Source of the DNA: an uncultured Pelagibacteraceae bacterium | GTDB taxonomy: Bacteria > Pseudomonadota > Alphaproteobacteria > Pelagibacterales > Pelagibacteraceae | Length of the DNA stretch: 64,000 nt | Reading direction: 5' to 3' | NCBI GenBank assembly: GCA_902592445.1 | Contig: CACJEN010000002.1 | Span: 62,001 to 126,000 of the forward strand | In this document: piece after piece, positions 24,583 through 31,787 of the stretch | How the letters are laid out: each line of letters begins with the position of its first letter | Numbering within the stretch: position 1 is the stretch's first letter | Notes under the pieces: model-generated | Database searches by the model: none | The model's input: the letters and a program-made list of their open reading frames with translations, nothing else | What the model was told of the DNA's origin: nothing | Translations under genes and position numbers: made by a program

Positions 24583-25443
24583 ATGAATTCAAACAAACTT
24601 AGAGTACGAAGAAGCTTTATATTTACACCAGGTTTGAACCCTGAGATGTTTCCAAAAGCGATAGATTCTGGCGCAGATATGGTTTGTATAGAATTAGAAG
24701 ATGGAATAGCACTTAAGGATAAGAATGATGCCAGAAAGAATACTCTTAATGCATTAAAAACTCTGAATGTAAAAGAAGATGTAGAATTAGTAATACGAGT
24801 CAATTGCCAGAGGACAAAACATGGCTTGTTGGACTTAGAAGCATTTGTTTCAAGTAAGCTTAAAATCGGTGCAATAATGCTTCCTAAAGTTAAAACACCT
24901 GATGAAATTAAGTTTATCGATGATTTGCTTACAGATTGTAATTTAGATACAGACCTACATGTAATAATGGAAACTAATGAGGCTTTAGAATGTATTTATG
25001 ACATTGCTCATGCTAGCAAAAGAACAGTTGCTTTATATTTTGGAGGTGTTGATATGGCTGCTGAACTTAGATGTGAACATAAATGGGAAAATTTAGTATA
25101 CGCAAGATCAAAACTGGTTCATGCAGGTGCAAGTATTGGAGTTGATGTCATAGATGTTCCATACTTAGATTTAGAAAATATGGATGGAATGAAAAAAGAA
25201 GCAGAACTTGCAAAAAATCTTGGTTTTACTGGCAAAGGCTCTATCCACCCAAAACAAATAGCTACTTTAAATGAGGTTTTTACACCCTCTAAAGAAGAAA
25301 TTAGTCATGCAAAAAGAGTTGTAGATCAATTTAATGAGTCAAACACAGGGCTAGTTGTAATTGATGGCAAACTTATAGAAAAACCTGTTTTAAGAGAAAT
25401 GCAACGAAAAATATTAATAGCAGAAAAAATAAACAAAAATTAA
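24583..25443 (+). CDS. HpcH/HpaI aldolase-family CoA ester lyase (CitE / malyl-CoA lyase-like)
   Basis: A 286-residue TIM-barrel lyase. 'RSFIFTPGLNPEMFPKAIDS' with 'DMVCIELEDGIALKDKNDAR' is the CitE/Mcl start with the metal-binding Glu-Asp region. 'IMLPKVKTPDEIKF' and the second metal-binding region 'LYFGGVDMAAELR' follow, and 'GFTGKGSIHPKQIATLNEVF' closes the barrel. Relatives cleave malyl-, methylmalyl- or citramalyl-CoA. No citrate lyase alpha or gamma genes are near, so it is a stand-alone CoA-ester lyase rather than citrate lyase. It overlaps enolase by one base (TAATG). Confidence 0.83.
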   Translation: MNSNKLRVRRSFIFTPGLNPEMFPKAIDSGADMVCIELEDGIALKDKNDARKNTLNALKTLNVKEDVELVIRVNCQRTKHGLLDLEAFVSSKLKIGAIMLPKVKTPDEIKFIDDLLTDCNLDTDLHVIMETNEALECIYDIAHASKRTVALYFGGVDMAAELRCEHKWENLVYARSKLVHAGASIGVDVIDVPYLDLENMDGMKKEAELAKNLGFTGKGSIHPKQIATLNEVFTPSKEEISHAKRVVDQFNESNTGLVVIDGKLIEKPVLREMQRKILIAEKINKN

Positions 25444-26696
25444 TGACCAAAATTACAAAAGTTGTTGCAAGACAAGTTTTTGATAGCAGAGGCAACCCAA
25501 CTGTTGAAGCCGAGGTATTTGTAAAAAATTTAAGCTCAAGTTCTATTTGCCCTTCTGGAGCGTCTACAGGTACCTATGAAGCTTTTGAAAAGAGAGATAA
25601 ATCTAACAAGAAATATCTTGGTAAAAGTGTTTTAATTCCAATTAAATATATAAATACTGTAATTTCAAAAAAATTAAAAAATCAAAATATTCACAATCAG
25701 GAAAAAATTGATCATATTTTAATAAAATTAGATGGAACTAAGCAGAAAAAAAAAATTGGTGCTAATGCTATATTGGCTGTATCTATGGCTGCAAAAAAAC
25801 TATCAGCAAAAATAAAAAAAATACCTTTATATAAAAATTTTTTAGTTAAAAGCAATTATAAGCTTCCATATCCATTAATGAATATCATAAATGGAGGTGC
25901 TCATGCTAATAACAGTCTTAGAATACAAGAATTTATGATCAGACCAGACAAAGCTAAATCTTTTTCAGAGGCTGTGAGAATGTGTTTCATTGTAATAAAT
26001 AATTTAAGAAATTTAATAAAAAAAATGGGTCATTCAACCTCTGTAGGTGATGAAGGTGGCTTCGCGCCAATGATTAGTGATAATGAAAGTGCACTTAAAC
26101 TCATTGTAAAAGCTATCAATTTGTCAGGATTTAAAAATGGGATTGATATATCAATTTGTTTAGATGTTGCTGCAAACGAGTTAATAAATAAAAAGCAATA
26201 CTCAATTCATTCTAAAAAATTTATTTCTGTAGATAAATCGATTAACAAATATTTAAATTTAGTAAAAAAATATAAGATCAAATCAATTGAAGATCCTTTT
26301 GGTGAAAACGATTGGAGCGCGTGGTCTAAATTCTTAAGCAAAACACAAAATTTACAAATAGTAGGTGATGATTTATTTGTTACAAATTTAGAAAGATTAA
26401 AAATTGGATTTTTAAATGTATCAGCAAATTCGATTTTAATTAAATTAAACCAAATTGGCACTGTAACTGAAACACTCGAAGTAATAAAATTTGCTCAATT
26501 AATAGGCTATAAAACTATTATCTCACATAGATCTGGCGATAGTGAGGATACCTTTATTGCAGATCTTGCAGTTGGAACAAATTCAAATCAAATAAAAACA
26601 GGTTCGCTTGCAAGATCTGAAAGAGTTGCAAAATATAACCAACTTATTCGTATTGAAGAGGAACTAGGAAAAAATTCAAATATGAGTAAGATTTAA
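25443..26696 (+). CDS. eno: Enolase
   Basis: A 417-residue phosphopyruvate hydratase, near normal length (about 425). Family landmarks are complete: 'ARQVFDSRGNPTVEAEV', 'PSGASTGTYEAFEKRD', 'TSVGDEGGFAP' (catalytic Glu), 'SIEDPFGENDW', 'ILIKLNQIGTVTET' (catalytic Lys) and 'SHRSGDSEDTFIADLAVG'. It interconverts 2-phosphoglycerate and PEP in the cytosol. The sequence is notably Lys/Ile-rich and somewhat divergent ('ANNSLRIQEFMIRP', 'SGDSED'). Its translational coupling to a CitE-like lyase is not the usual alphaproteobacterial place for eno, so it may be a second copy. Confidence 0.93.
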   Translation: MTKITKVVARQVFDSRGNPTVEAEVFVKNLSSSSICPSGASTGTYEAFEKRDKSNKKYLGKSVLIPIKYINTVISKKLKNQNIHNQEKIDHILIKLDGTKQKKKIGANAILAVSMAAKKLSAKIKKIPLYKNFLVKSNYKLPYPLMNIINGGAHANNSLRIQEFMIRPDKAKSFSEAVRMCFIVINNLRNLIKKMGHSTSVGDEGGFAPMISDNESALKLIVKAINLSGFKNGIDISICLDVAANELINKKQYSIHSKKFISVDKSINKYLNLVKKYKIKSIEDPFGENDWSAWSKFLSKTQNLQIVGDDLFVTNLERLKIGFLNVSANSILIKLNQIGTVTETLEVIKFAQLIGYKTIISHRSGDSEDTFIADLAVGTNSNQIKTGSLARSERVAKYNQLIRIEEELGKNSNMSKI

Positions 26697-26893
26697 TCTA
26701 ATCCCCACTTCACTTTGTTCCAAATCCTTTCGTGAAAATAGTAAAAAAGCAGAGGAATAATAGAACCAACACCTAAAATACCAGCACCACTAAAAGTACC
26801 AGTATAAATATATCCAAAAATCACCCAATAAATAAATATAATTAATCTCCATGAAAATGTCTTAGCAACTGATCTCAATTTCTTATCTGCCAT
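26693..26893 (-). CDS. DUF2061 small membrane protein
   Basis: A 66-residue protein with two helices. 'RSVAKTFSWRLIIFIYWVIF' and the ending 'PLLFYYFHERIWNKVKWG' match the DUF2061 pattern (S-x-x-K-x-x-x-W-R and Y-x-H-E-x-x-W). Its function is unknown. A strong AAGGAGG sits 6 bases ahead of the ATG. Its stop shares TTAA with the enolase stop, and it is divergent from the TRAP operon by 95 bases. Confidence 0.8.
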   Translation of the reverse strand: MADKKLRSVAKTFSWRLIIFIYWVIFGYIYTGTFSGAGILGVGSIIPLLFYYFHERIWNKVKWGLD

Positions 26894-26988
26894 AAACCTC
26901 CTTTTTAAATATTGTATAATTTAAACACTAGATCTCTTTCTTTATTTTATATACCTTCTTTTTATAAAAAACTAACTAAGGACATAAT

Positions 26989-27963
26989 ATGAATAAATTT
27001 TTTAAGACAATCGTCGTGGTACTCTCGTCATTATTCTTGAGTTTCGCGGCAAATTCAGTTGAGGTAAAATTTGGACACGTAGGTAAACCTGGTTCACTTT
27101 TTTCTGCATCAGTAGATCATTTTGCAAAACTTGCTAATGAAAGATTAGGAAGCAAAGGTAAAGTTTCTGTATTTGGTTCTTCGCAGCTTGGTAAAGATAA
27201 ACAAGGAATGCAAAAACTAAAATTAGGTACAGTTAATATGTGGTTACCTTCATCAGTCATGGCGTCTATACATGATGAGTTTGGTGTGTTTGATATGCCT
27301 TTTATTATCAAAGACAGAAAACACATGGCTAAAGTTGAAAAAAATGTTTTGCCTGGAATGTTTAAAAATCTTGAGGATAAAACAGGATATAAAGTAATTG
27401 CTGTTTGGGAAAATGGATTTAGACATATTACAAATAATACTAGACCAATTAATACTCCAAATGATTTAAAAGGAATTAAATTAAGAACTCCTAAATCAAA
27501 ATGGAGAGTTAAAATGTTCCAATCATATGGTGCTAATCCAACTCCAATGTCTTTTTCTGAGGTATTTACTGCTTTGAAAACAGGAACAATGGATGGACAA
27601 GAAAACCCATATGCTCAAATAGCTAGTGCAAAATTTCAGGAAGTTCAAAAATACTTATCAATAACAGGTCACGTTTATACTCCTGCTTATGTAACTGTTC
27701 ATAAAGATCACTGGAGTAAACTTCCTGCAGATGTTCAAGATATTTTAGAAAAGGCAGCTAAAGACACACAAAAATTTGTTTACAGTGAAGCTGCTAAACT
27801 TGAAAAATCTTTGTTAAAAGTGATTAAAGATGCTGGTGTGCAAGTAAATGAAGCGGACAAAGGTGCTTTTATTGCAGCTAGTAAAGGAATTTATGATCAA
27901 TTTGGATCAGAAGTTCCTACTGGCGGTGCTTTAGTTGATAAAGTATCATCTTTAGCAAACTAA
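26989..27963 (+). CDS. TRAP transporter periplasmic substrate-binding protein (DctP family)
   Basis: A 324-residue DctP-type binding protein. The signal peptide is residues 1-23 (cleavage near ANS-VE). 'VKFGHVGKPGSLFSASVDHF' is the first strand; 'LKGIKLRTPKSK' carries the conserved Arg that holds the ligand carboxylate, and 'GTMDGQENPYAQI' is the second family motif. It therefore should bind an organic acid, but which one is not readable. AAGGA lies just upstream. A GC-rich hairpin separates it from dctQ. Downstream genes (crotonase and CoA-transferase) suggest the ligand is converted to a CoA thioester. Confidence 0.92.
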   Translation: MNKFFKTIVVVLSSLFLSFAANSVEVKFGHVGKPGSLFSASVDHFAKLANERLGSKGKVSVFGSSQLGKDKQGMQKLKLGTVNMWLPSSVMASIHDEFGVFDMPFIIKDRKHMAKVEKNVLPGMFKNLEDKTGYKVIAVWENGFRHITNNTRPINTPNDLKGIKLRTPKSKWRVKMFQSYGANPTPMSFSEVFTALKTGTMDGQENPYAQIASAKFQEVQKYLSITGHVYTPAYVTVHKDHWSKLPADVQDILEKAAKDTQKFVYSEAAKLEKSLLKVIKDAGVQVNEADKGAFIAASKGIYDQFGSEVPTGGALVDKVSSLAN

Positions 27964-27982
27964 TTTAATTTAGTTAATCTTA

Positions 27983-28007
27983 TCAGGCCCTCCTTCAGGG
28001 GGCCTGA
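27983..28007 (+). terminator. GC-rich intercistronic hairpin between dctP and dctQ
   Basis: TCAGGCCC-T-CC (27983-27993) pairs with GG-GGGCCTGA (27998-28007) around TTCA, an exceptionally stable structure for this AT-rich DNA. It ends 7 bases before the dctQ ATG and lacks a T-run, so it is probably an mRNA stabiliser or attenuator that raises binding-protein output rather than a full terminator. Confidence 0.75.
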
Positions 28008-28014
28008 GCTTTAT

Positions 28015-28524
28015 ATGAAATTGCAAAAATTTATAAATACGTACGAACAAATACTAAAACTTATACTGTTCATAATGATGGTCGCATTGGCAGTTACGGT
28101 TTTACTTGGAGTTACATTTCGTTTTGCAGGTAGTGCTTTAGTTTGGTACGATGAAGTCGCTGCAGTACAACTCGCATGGATTACATATTATGGTTCAGCT
28201 TATGCTGCATTAAAAGGCTCTCATATAAGTGTTCCAAGTATTTTTAAAGCTTTCCCTTTAGTATTACGAAAAATTTTTTTCGTTGTATCTAAATTAGTCG
28301 TTTATGGTTTCTTGCTGTTATTAGCTTACTATGGATATTTAGTTTTAACTCTTATTACAGGCGAAACATTGGTAACACTAGAATGGGTTCCCCAACCCTT
28401 TGTTCAATCTGTAATTCCAATTGCTTCTTGTTTATTTATTTTATCTGAAACTTTAAGAATTCCAGAAGACTATAAAAATTTAGTTCTCCAAACTACAGGT
28501 GAGGAGCAAACAGGAGATATTTAA
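28015..28524 (+). CDS. TRAP transporter small permease (DctQ family)
   Basis: A 169-residue membrane protein with four hydrophobic segments. 'VTVLLGVTFRFAGSALVWYDEVAAVQLAWITYYGSAYAAL' is the DctQ signature with the conserved F-R and W-x-x-E. It forms the membrane complex with DctM. There is no clear ribosome site ahead of it because the hairpin ends just upstream. Its TAA overlaps the dctM ATG by one base. Confidence 0.9.
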   Translation: MKLQKFINTYEQILKLILFIMMVALAVTVLLGVTFRFAGSALVWYDEVAAVQLAWITYYGSAYAALKGSHISVPSIFKAFPLVLRKIFFVVSKLVVYGFLLLLAYYGYLVLTLITGETLVTLEWVPQPFVQSVIPIASCLFILSETLRIPEDYKNLVLQTTGEEQTGDI

Positions 28525-29807
28525 TGATAATTCTAACAATGTTTGCAGTTCTTCTACTTTTACTCTCTATAAATGTACCCATTGCAATAGGGCTTGCAGT
28601 AACGACAATTATTGCAATGGTATTAAAGACAGGGACAAGTTTTTTAATAGATACAGCAATCGTAATGTTTGATGGGTCAATGAAATTTCCATTAATCGCA
28701 ATTCCCTTATTTATTCTCGCTGGATCCATAATGAATAGTGCTGGGATATCTAGAAGGTTAATAGCGTTTGCTTCAGCTCTTGTTGGATTTATCAAAGGTG
28801 GTCTAAGTATGATTAACATTGCAACCTCAATGTTTTTTGCTGAAATTTCAGGATCAGCGGTTGCAGATGTTGCTGCGCTTGGATCCATTTTAATTCCTGC
28901 TATGAAGAAAAAAGGTTATCCAGGTCCTTTTGCTGCTGCAGTCACTTCTTCTTCAGCATCTCTAGCAATTATTATTCCACCATCAATACCAATGATCGTT
29001 TATGCTGTAATGGCCCAGAGTTCAGTAGTTCAATTATTTGTTGCTGGAATAGTTCCTGGTGTAATAGGTGGTTTTTTTCTAATGCTAGCTGCATATATCA
29101 CTGCAAGACGAAAAAATTTTCCTGTTGAGGAAACATTTAATATTCCAAATGTGAAGAAAACTGCAAAAGATGCAGCTTTAGCATTTTTATTGCCTATAAT
29201 CATATTAGGTGGAATTTTTGGTGGAGTTGTAACCGCAACTGAAGGTGCAGGTTTAGCAGTTGTGGCTTCATTAGTGATTGGTTTTATCTATAAAGAAATT
29301 GATTTTAAAAGATTATACGAGTCGGCTTGTGAGGGTGCAATACAAACCGCATCTGTTATGCTATTGGTAGCAGCATCTGTCTTGCTTGGTGAATTTTTAA
29401 CAATTGAGCAAATTCCTCAAAAAGTTGCTGAATCCATCATAGATTTTACAAATAATAAATATGCTGTATTAGGAATATTAAATGTATTTCTTTTAATAAT
29501 TGGTTTCTTTTTGCATTCTGTTGCAGCAATAATTTTAACTGTGCCAATAGTTATGCCTTTAGTAAATGCAGTAGGAATTGATCCAGTTCATTTTGGAATA
29601 ATAGTAACTTTAAATTTAGCAATTGGTCAACAAACACCACCAGTTGCGAGTGTTTTAGTTACGGCATGTTCTGTTGCAAAAGCAGACATATGGGATGTAA
29701 CAAGATCAAATATATCTTTCATCTGTGTATTGTTAGTATTGTTAATGTTAGTAACTTATGTACCAGCTATACCAATGACATTAGTTGAATTTTTTTATAG
29801 GAGCTAA
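28524..29807 (+). CDS. TRAP transporter large permease (DctM family)
   Basis: A 427-residue permease with about 12 helices. Family motifs include 'FPLIAIPLFILAGSIMNSAG', 'AEISGSAVADVAALGSILIP' with 'SSASLAIIIPPSIPMIVYA', and 'LNLAIGQQTPPVASVLVTAC'. It drives Na+-coupled uptake of the ligand delivered by DctP. An AGGAG within its last codons serves as ribosome site for the next gene, which starts directly after its stop (TAAATG). Confidence 0.93.
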   Translation: MIILTMFAVLLLLLSINVPIAIGLAVTTIIAMVLKTGTSFLIDTAIVMFDGSMKFPLIAIPLFILAGSIMNSAGISRRLIAFASALVGFIKGGLSMINIATSMFFAEISGSAVADVAALGSILIPAMKKKGYPGPFAAAVTSSSASLAIIIPPSIPMIVYAVMAQSSVVQLFVAGIVPGVIGGFFLMLAAYITARRKNFPVEETFNIPNVKKTAKDAALAFLLPIIILGGIFGGVVTATEGAGLAVVASLVIGFIYKEIDFKRLYESACEGAIQTASVMLLVAASVLLGEFLTIEQIPQKVAESIIDFTNNKYAVLGILNVFLLIIGFFLHSVAAIILTVPIVMPLVNAVGIDPVHFGIIVTLNLAIGQQTPPVASVLVTACSVAKADIWDVTRSNISFICVLLVLLMLVTYVPAIPMTLVEFFYRS

Positions 29808-30590
29808 ATGAGTAAATCAATTAAATTAAATAAAAAAAATAATCATTTAGTTGAAGTTATTATCAATAGACCAGAAAAGTTAAATGCAATGACAAAGCCA
29901 ATGTGGATTGAGCTTGGTAAGGTTTTTAAAAAAATATCTAAAAATAAAAATTTAAGATGTATTATAATTAGAGGAGAGGGTGGTAAATCTTTTTCACCAG
30001 GAAATGATATTGGAGAATTTAAAAAACAAAGATCTTCATCAAAATTAGCAAAATCTTATGGTAAATTTTTACACGGCACACTTGGAGCAATTTTTGATTG
30101 CCCAATACCAACAATTGCTTTGATTGAAGGAATATGTGTTGGTGGTGGATTGGAAATAGCAGGATGTTGTGACATTAGAATTTGTGGCAAAAGTTCTAGA
30201 TTTGGAATTCCGATTAAAAGATTAGGCTTAACAATGGCTGCAAAAGAACTTGAGGTACTTTTAAAAGTAACTGATTATACCACAGCAATGGAAATCTTAT
30301 TTGAAGGGAGGGTCTTTGGTGCTGAGGAAGCATTACAGAAAAGTCTAGTTAATAGAGTAGTTAATGATAAAGATGTTGAAAAAGAAGCTTATAAATCAGC
30401 TGAATTAATATGTGAGGGAGCTCCAAAAGTTGCAAGGTGGCATAAGCAATTTGCAAGAAATATATTAAAAAATGGAAAAGTTACAGAAAAAATAAATAAT
30501 CTTGGATACAAATGTTACGATACGCAAGATTTCAAAATTGGATATCAATCTTTCTTAAATAAAACAAAACCAAAATTTAAAAATAAGTAA
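29808..30590 (+). CDS. Crotonase-fold enoyl-CoA hydratase/isomerase family protein
   Basis: A 260-residue crotonase. The oxyanion-hole segments 'SFSPGNDIGEF' and 'EGICVGGGLEIAGCCDIRIC' are present, and Glu116 matches the first catalytic Glu of enoyl-CoA hydratase (GGGxE). The second Glu, 20 residues later in F-G-x-P-E, is replaced by Ile136 ('FGIPIKRLG'). A plain hydratase mechanism using two Glu is therefore unlikely; isomerase, lyase or other crotonase chemistry is possible. It sits between the TRAP permease and a class III CoA-transferase, pointing to catabolism of the imported acid as a CoA ester. Confidence 0.87.
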   Translation: MSKSIKLNKKNNHLVEVIINRPEKLNAMTKPMWIELGKVFKKISKNKNLRCIIIRGEGGKSFSPGNDIGEFKKQRSSSKLAKSYGKFLHGTLGAIFDCPIPTIALIEGICVGGGLEIAGCCDIRICGKSSRFGIPIKRLGLTMAAKELEVLLKVTDYTTAMEILFEGRVFGAEEALQKSLVNRVVNDKDVEKEAYKSAELICEGAPKVARWHKQFARNILKNGKVTEKINNLGYKCYDTQDFKIGYQSFLNKTKPKFKNK

Positions 30591-30593
30591 TAA

Positions 30594-31787
30594 ATGACTG
30601 CATCATTAAAAGGCATTCGTGTACTTGAGATGGCTCAGATAATGGCTGGCCCAACTTGTGGACTATTATTAGCTGATCTTGGTGCAGAGGTAATAAAAAT
30701 TGAAAAAACACCTGGAGGAGATGATTCAAGAAATTTCTTGCCGCCAGCAATTAATGGTGAGTCCGCTGCTTTTATGATGATGAATAGAAATAAAAAAGGT
30801 ATCGCAATAAATTTAAAAGATAAAGACGGAATAGAGATATTTAAAAATATGGTGAAGAATTCTGATGTTGTTTTAGAAAATTTTAGAAAAGGTACTTTAG
30901 AAAAATTAGGAGTTGGATATGAAGTTATATCAAAAATTAATCCTAAAATTATTTTATGTGAAATTTCTGGATATGGCAGGACAGGCCCTTATGCAGATAA
31001 AGGAGGATTTGATTTAGTCGCTCAAGGAATGAGTGGATTAATGAGTATAACTGGTGAAAGCAAAGATAAACCACCAATGAAAGTAGGTGCACCTATAACA
31101 GATATTACAGCAGGTTTACTTGCAGCTAGTGGAATATTAGCAGCTTTAGTTCATAGAGAAAAAACAGGAGAAGGTCAAAAAGTTGATACATCTTTATATG
31201 AAGCAGGAATCGTTCATACATATTGGCAATCTGCAATAGCTGATGCTACCAGTAAGTCTCCCGGCCCTATGGGCTCAGCACATCCTTTAACAGCCCCTTA
31301 TCAAGCATTTAAAACAAAAGATAAATGGATAACAGTAGGTGCTTCAAATCAAAATACTTGGTTGATGTTAATAAAAGCAATTGGTCGCGAAGATTTACAA
31401 GAAAATGAAAAATTTTCATCTAATTTAAATAGAAAACAAAATTTAATAGAATTAGTTGGTATTCTTAACGAAGAACTAATTAAAAAAACTTCTAGTGAAT
31501 GGTTAAAAATCTTTGATGATAATGGCTTACCATGTGGTCCTATAAATTCAATAACAGACATGTTTAAAGACCCTCAAACAATTGAAAGAGAAATGGTTAT
31601 TGAAGTAGACAATAAAAAGGCAGGTAAGAGTAAGGCTATTGGTATGCCAATTAAATTTTCAAAAAGTAAAACTGAAAAATCAAAAGGTGCTCCAATCTTA
31701 GGAGAACATACAAAAGAAGTTATGCAAATTTTTGGTTACAAAGATGACCAGATTGAAGATTTTTATAATAGAAAAGTAATTCTTTAA
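30594..31787 (+). CDS. Class III CoA-transferase (CaiB/BaiF/formyl-CoA transferase family)
   Basis: A 397-residue family III CoA-transferase. 'LKGIRVLEMAQIMAGPTCGLLLADLGAEVIKIEK' is the N-terminal signature, 'NRNKKGIAINLKDKDG' the second, and the catalytic Asp is in 'VGAPITDITAGLLAA'. The enzyme moves CoA between acids such as formate/oxalate, carnitine or succinate/malate via a mixed anhydride on Asp. The substrate is not identifiable. As the last gene of the TRAP operon it probably activates the imported carboxylate. It shares a TTAA stop tetramer with the convergent YdiJ-like gene. Confidence 0.9.
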   Translation: MTASLKGIRVLEMAQIMAGPTCGLLLADLGAEVIKIEKTPGGDDSRNFLPPAINGESAAFMMMNRNKKGIAINLKDKDGIEIFKNMVKNSDVVLENFRKGTLEKLGVGYEVISKINPKIILCEISGYGRTGPYADKGGFDLVAQGMSGLMSITGESKDKPPMKVGAPITDITAGLLAASGILAALVHREKTGEGQKVDTSLYEAGIVHTYWQSAIADATSKSPGPMGSAHPLTAPYQAFKTKDKWITVGASNQNTWLMLIKAIGREDLQENEKFSSNLNRKQNLIELVGILNEELIKKTSSEWLKIFDDNGLPCGPINSITDMFKDPQTIEREMVIEVDNKKAGKSKAIGMPIKFSKSKTEKSKGAPILGEHTKEVMQIFGYKDDQIEDFYNRKVIL

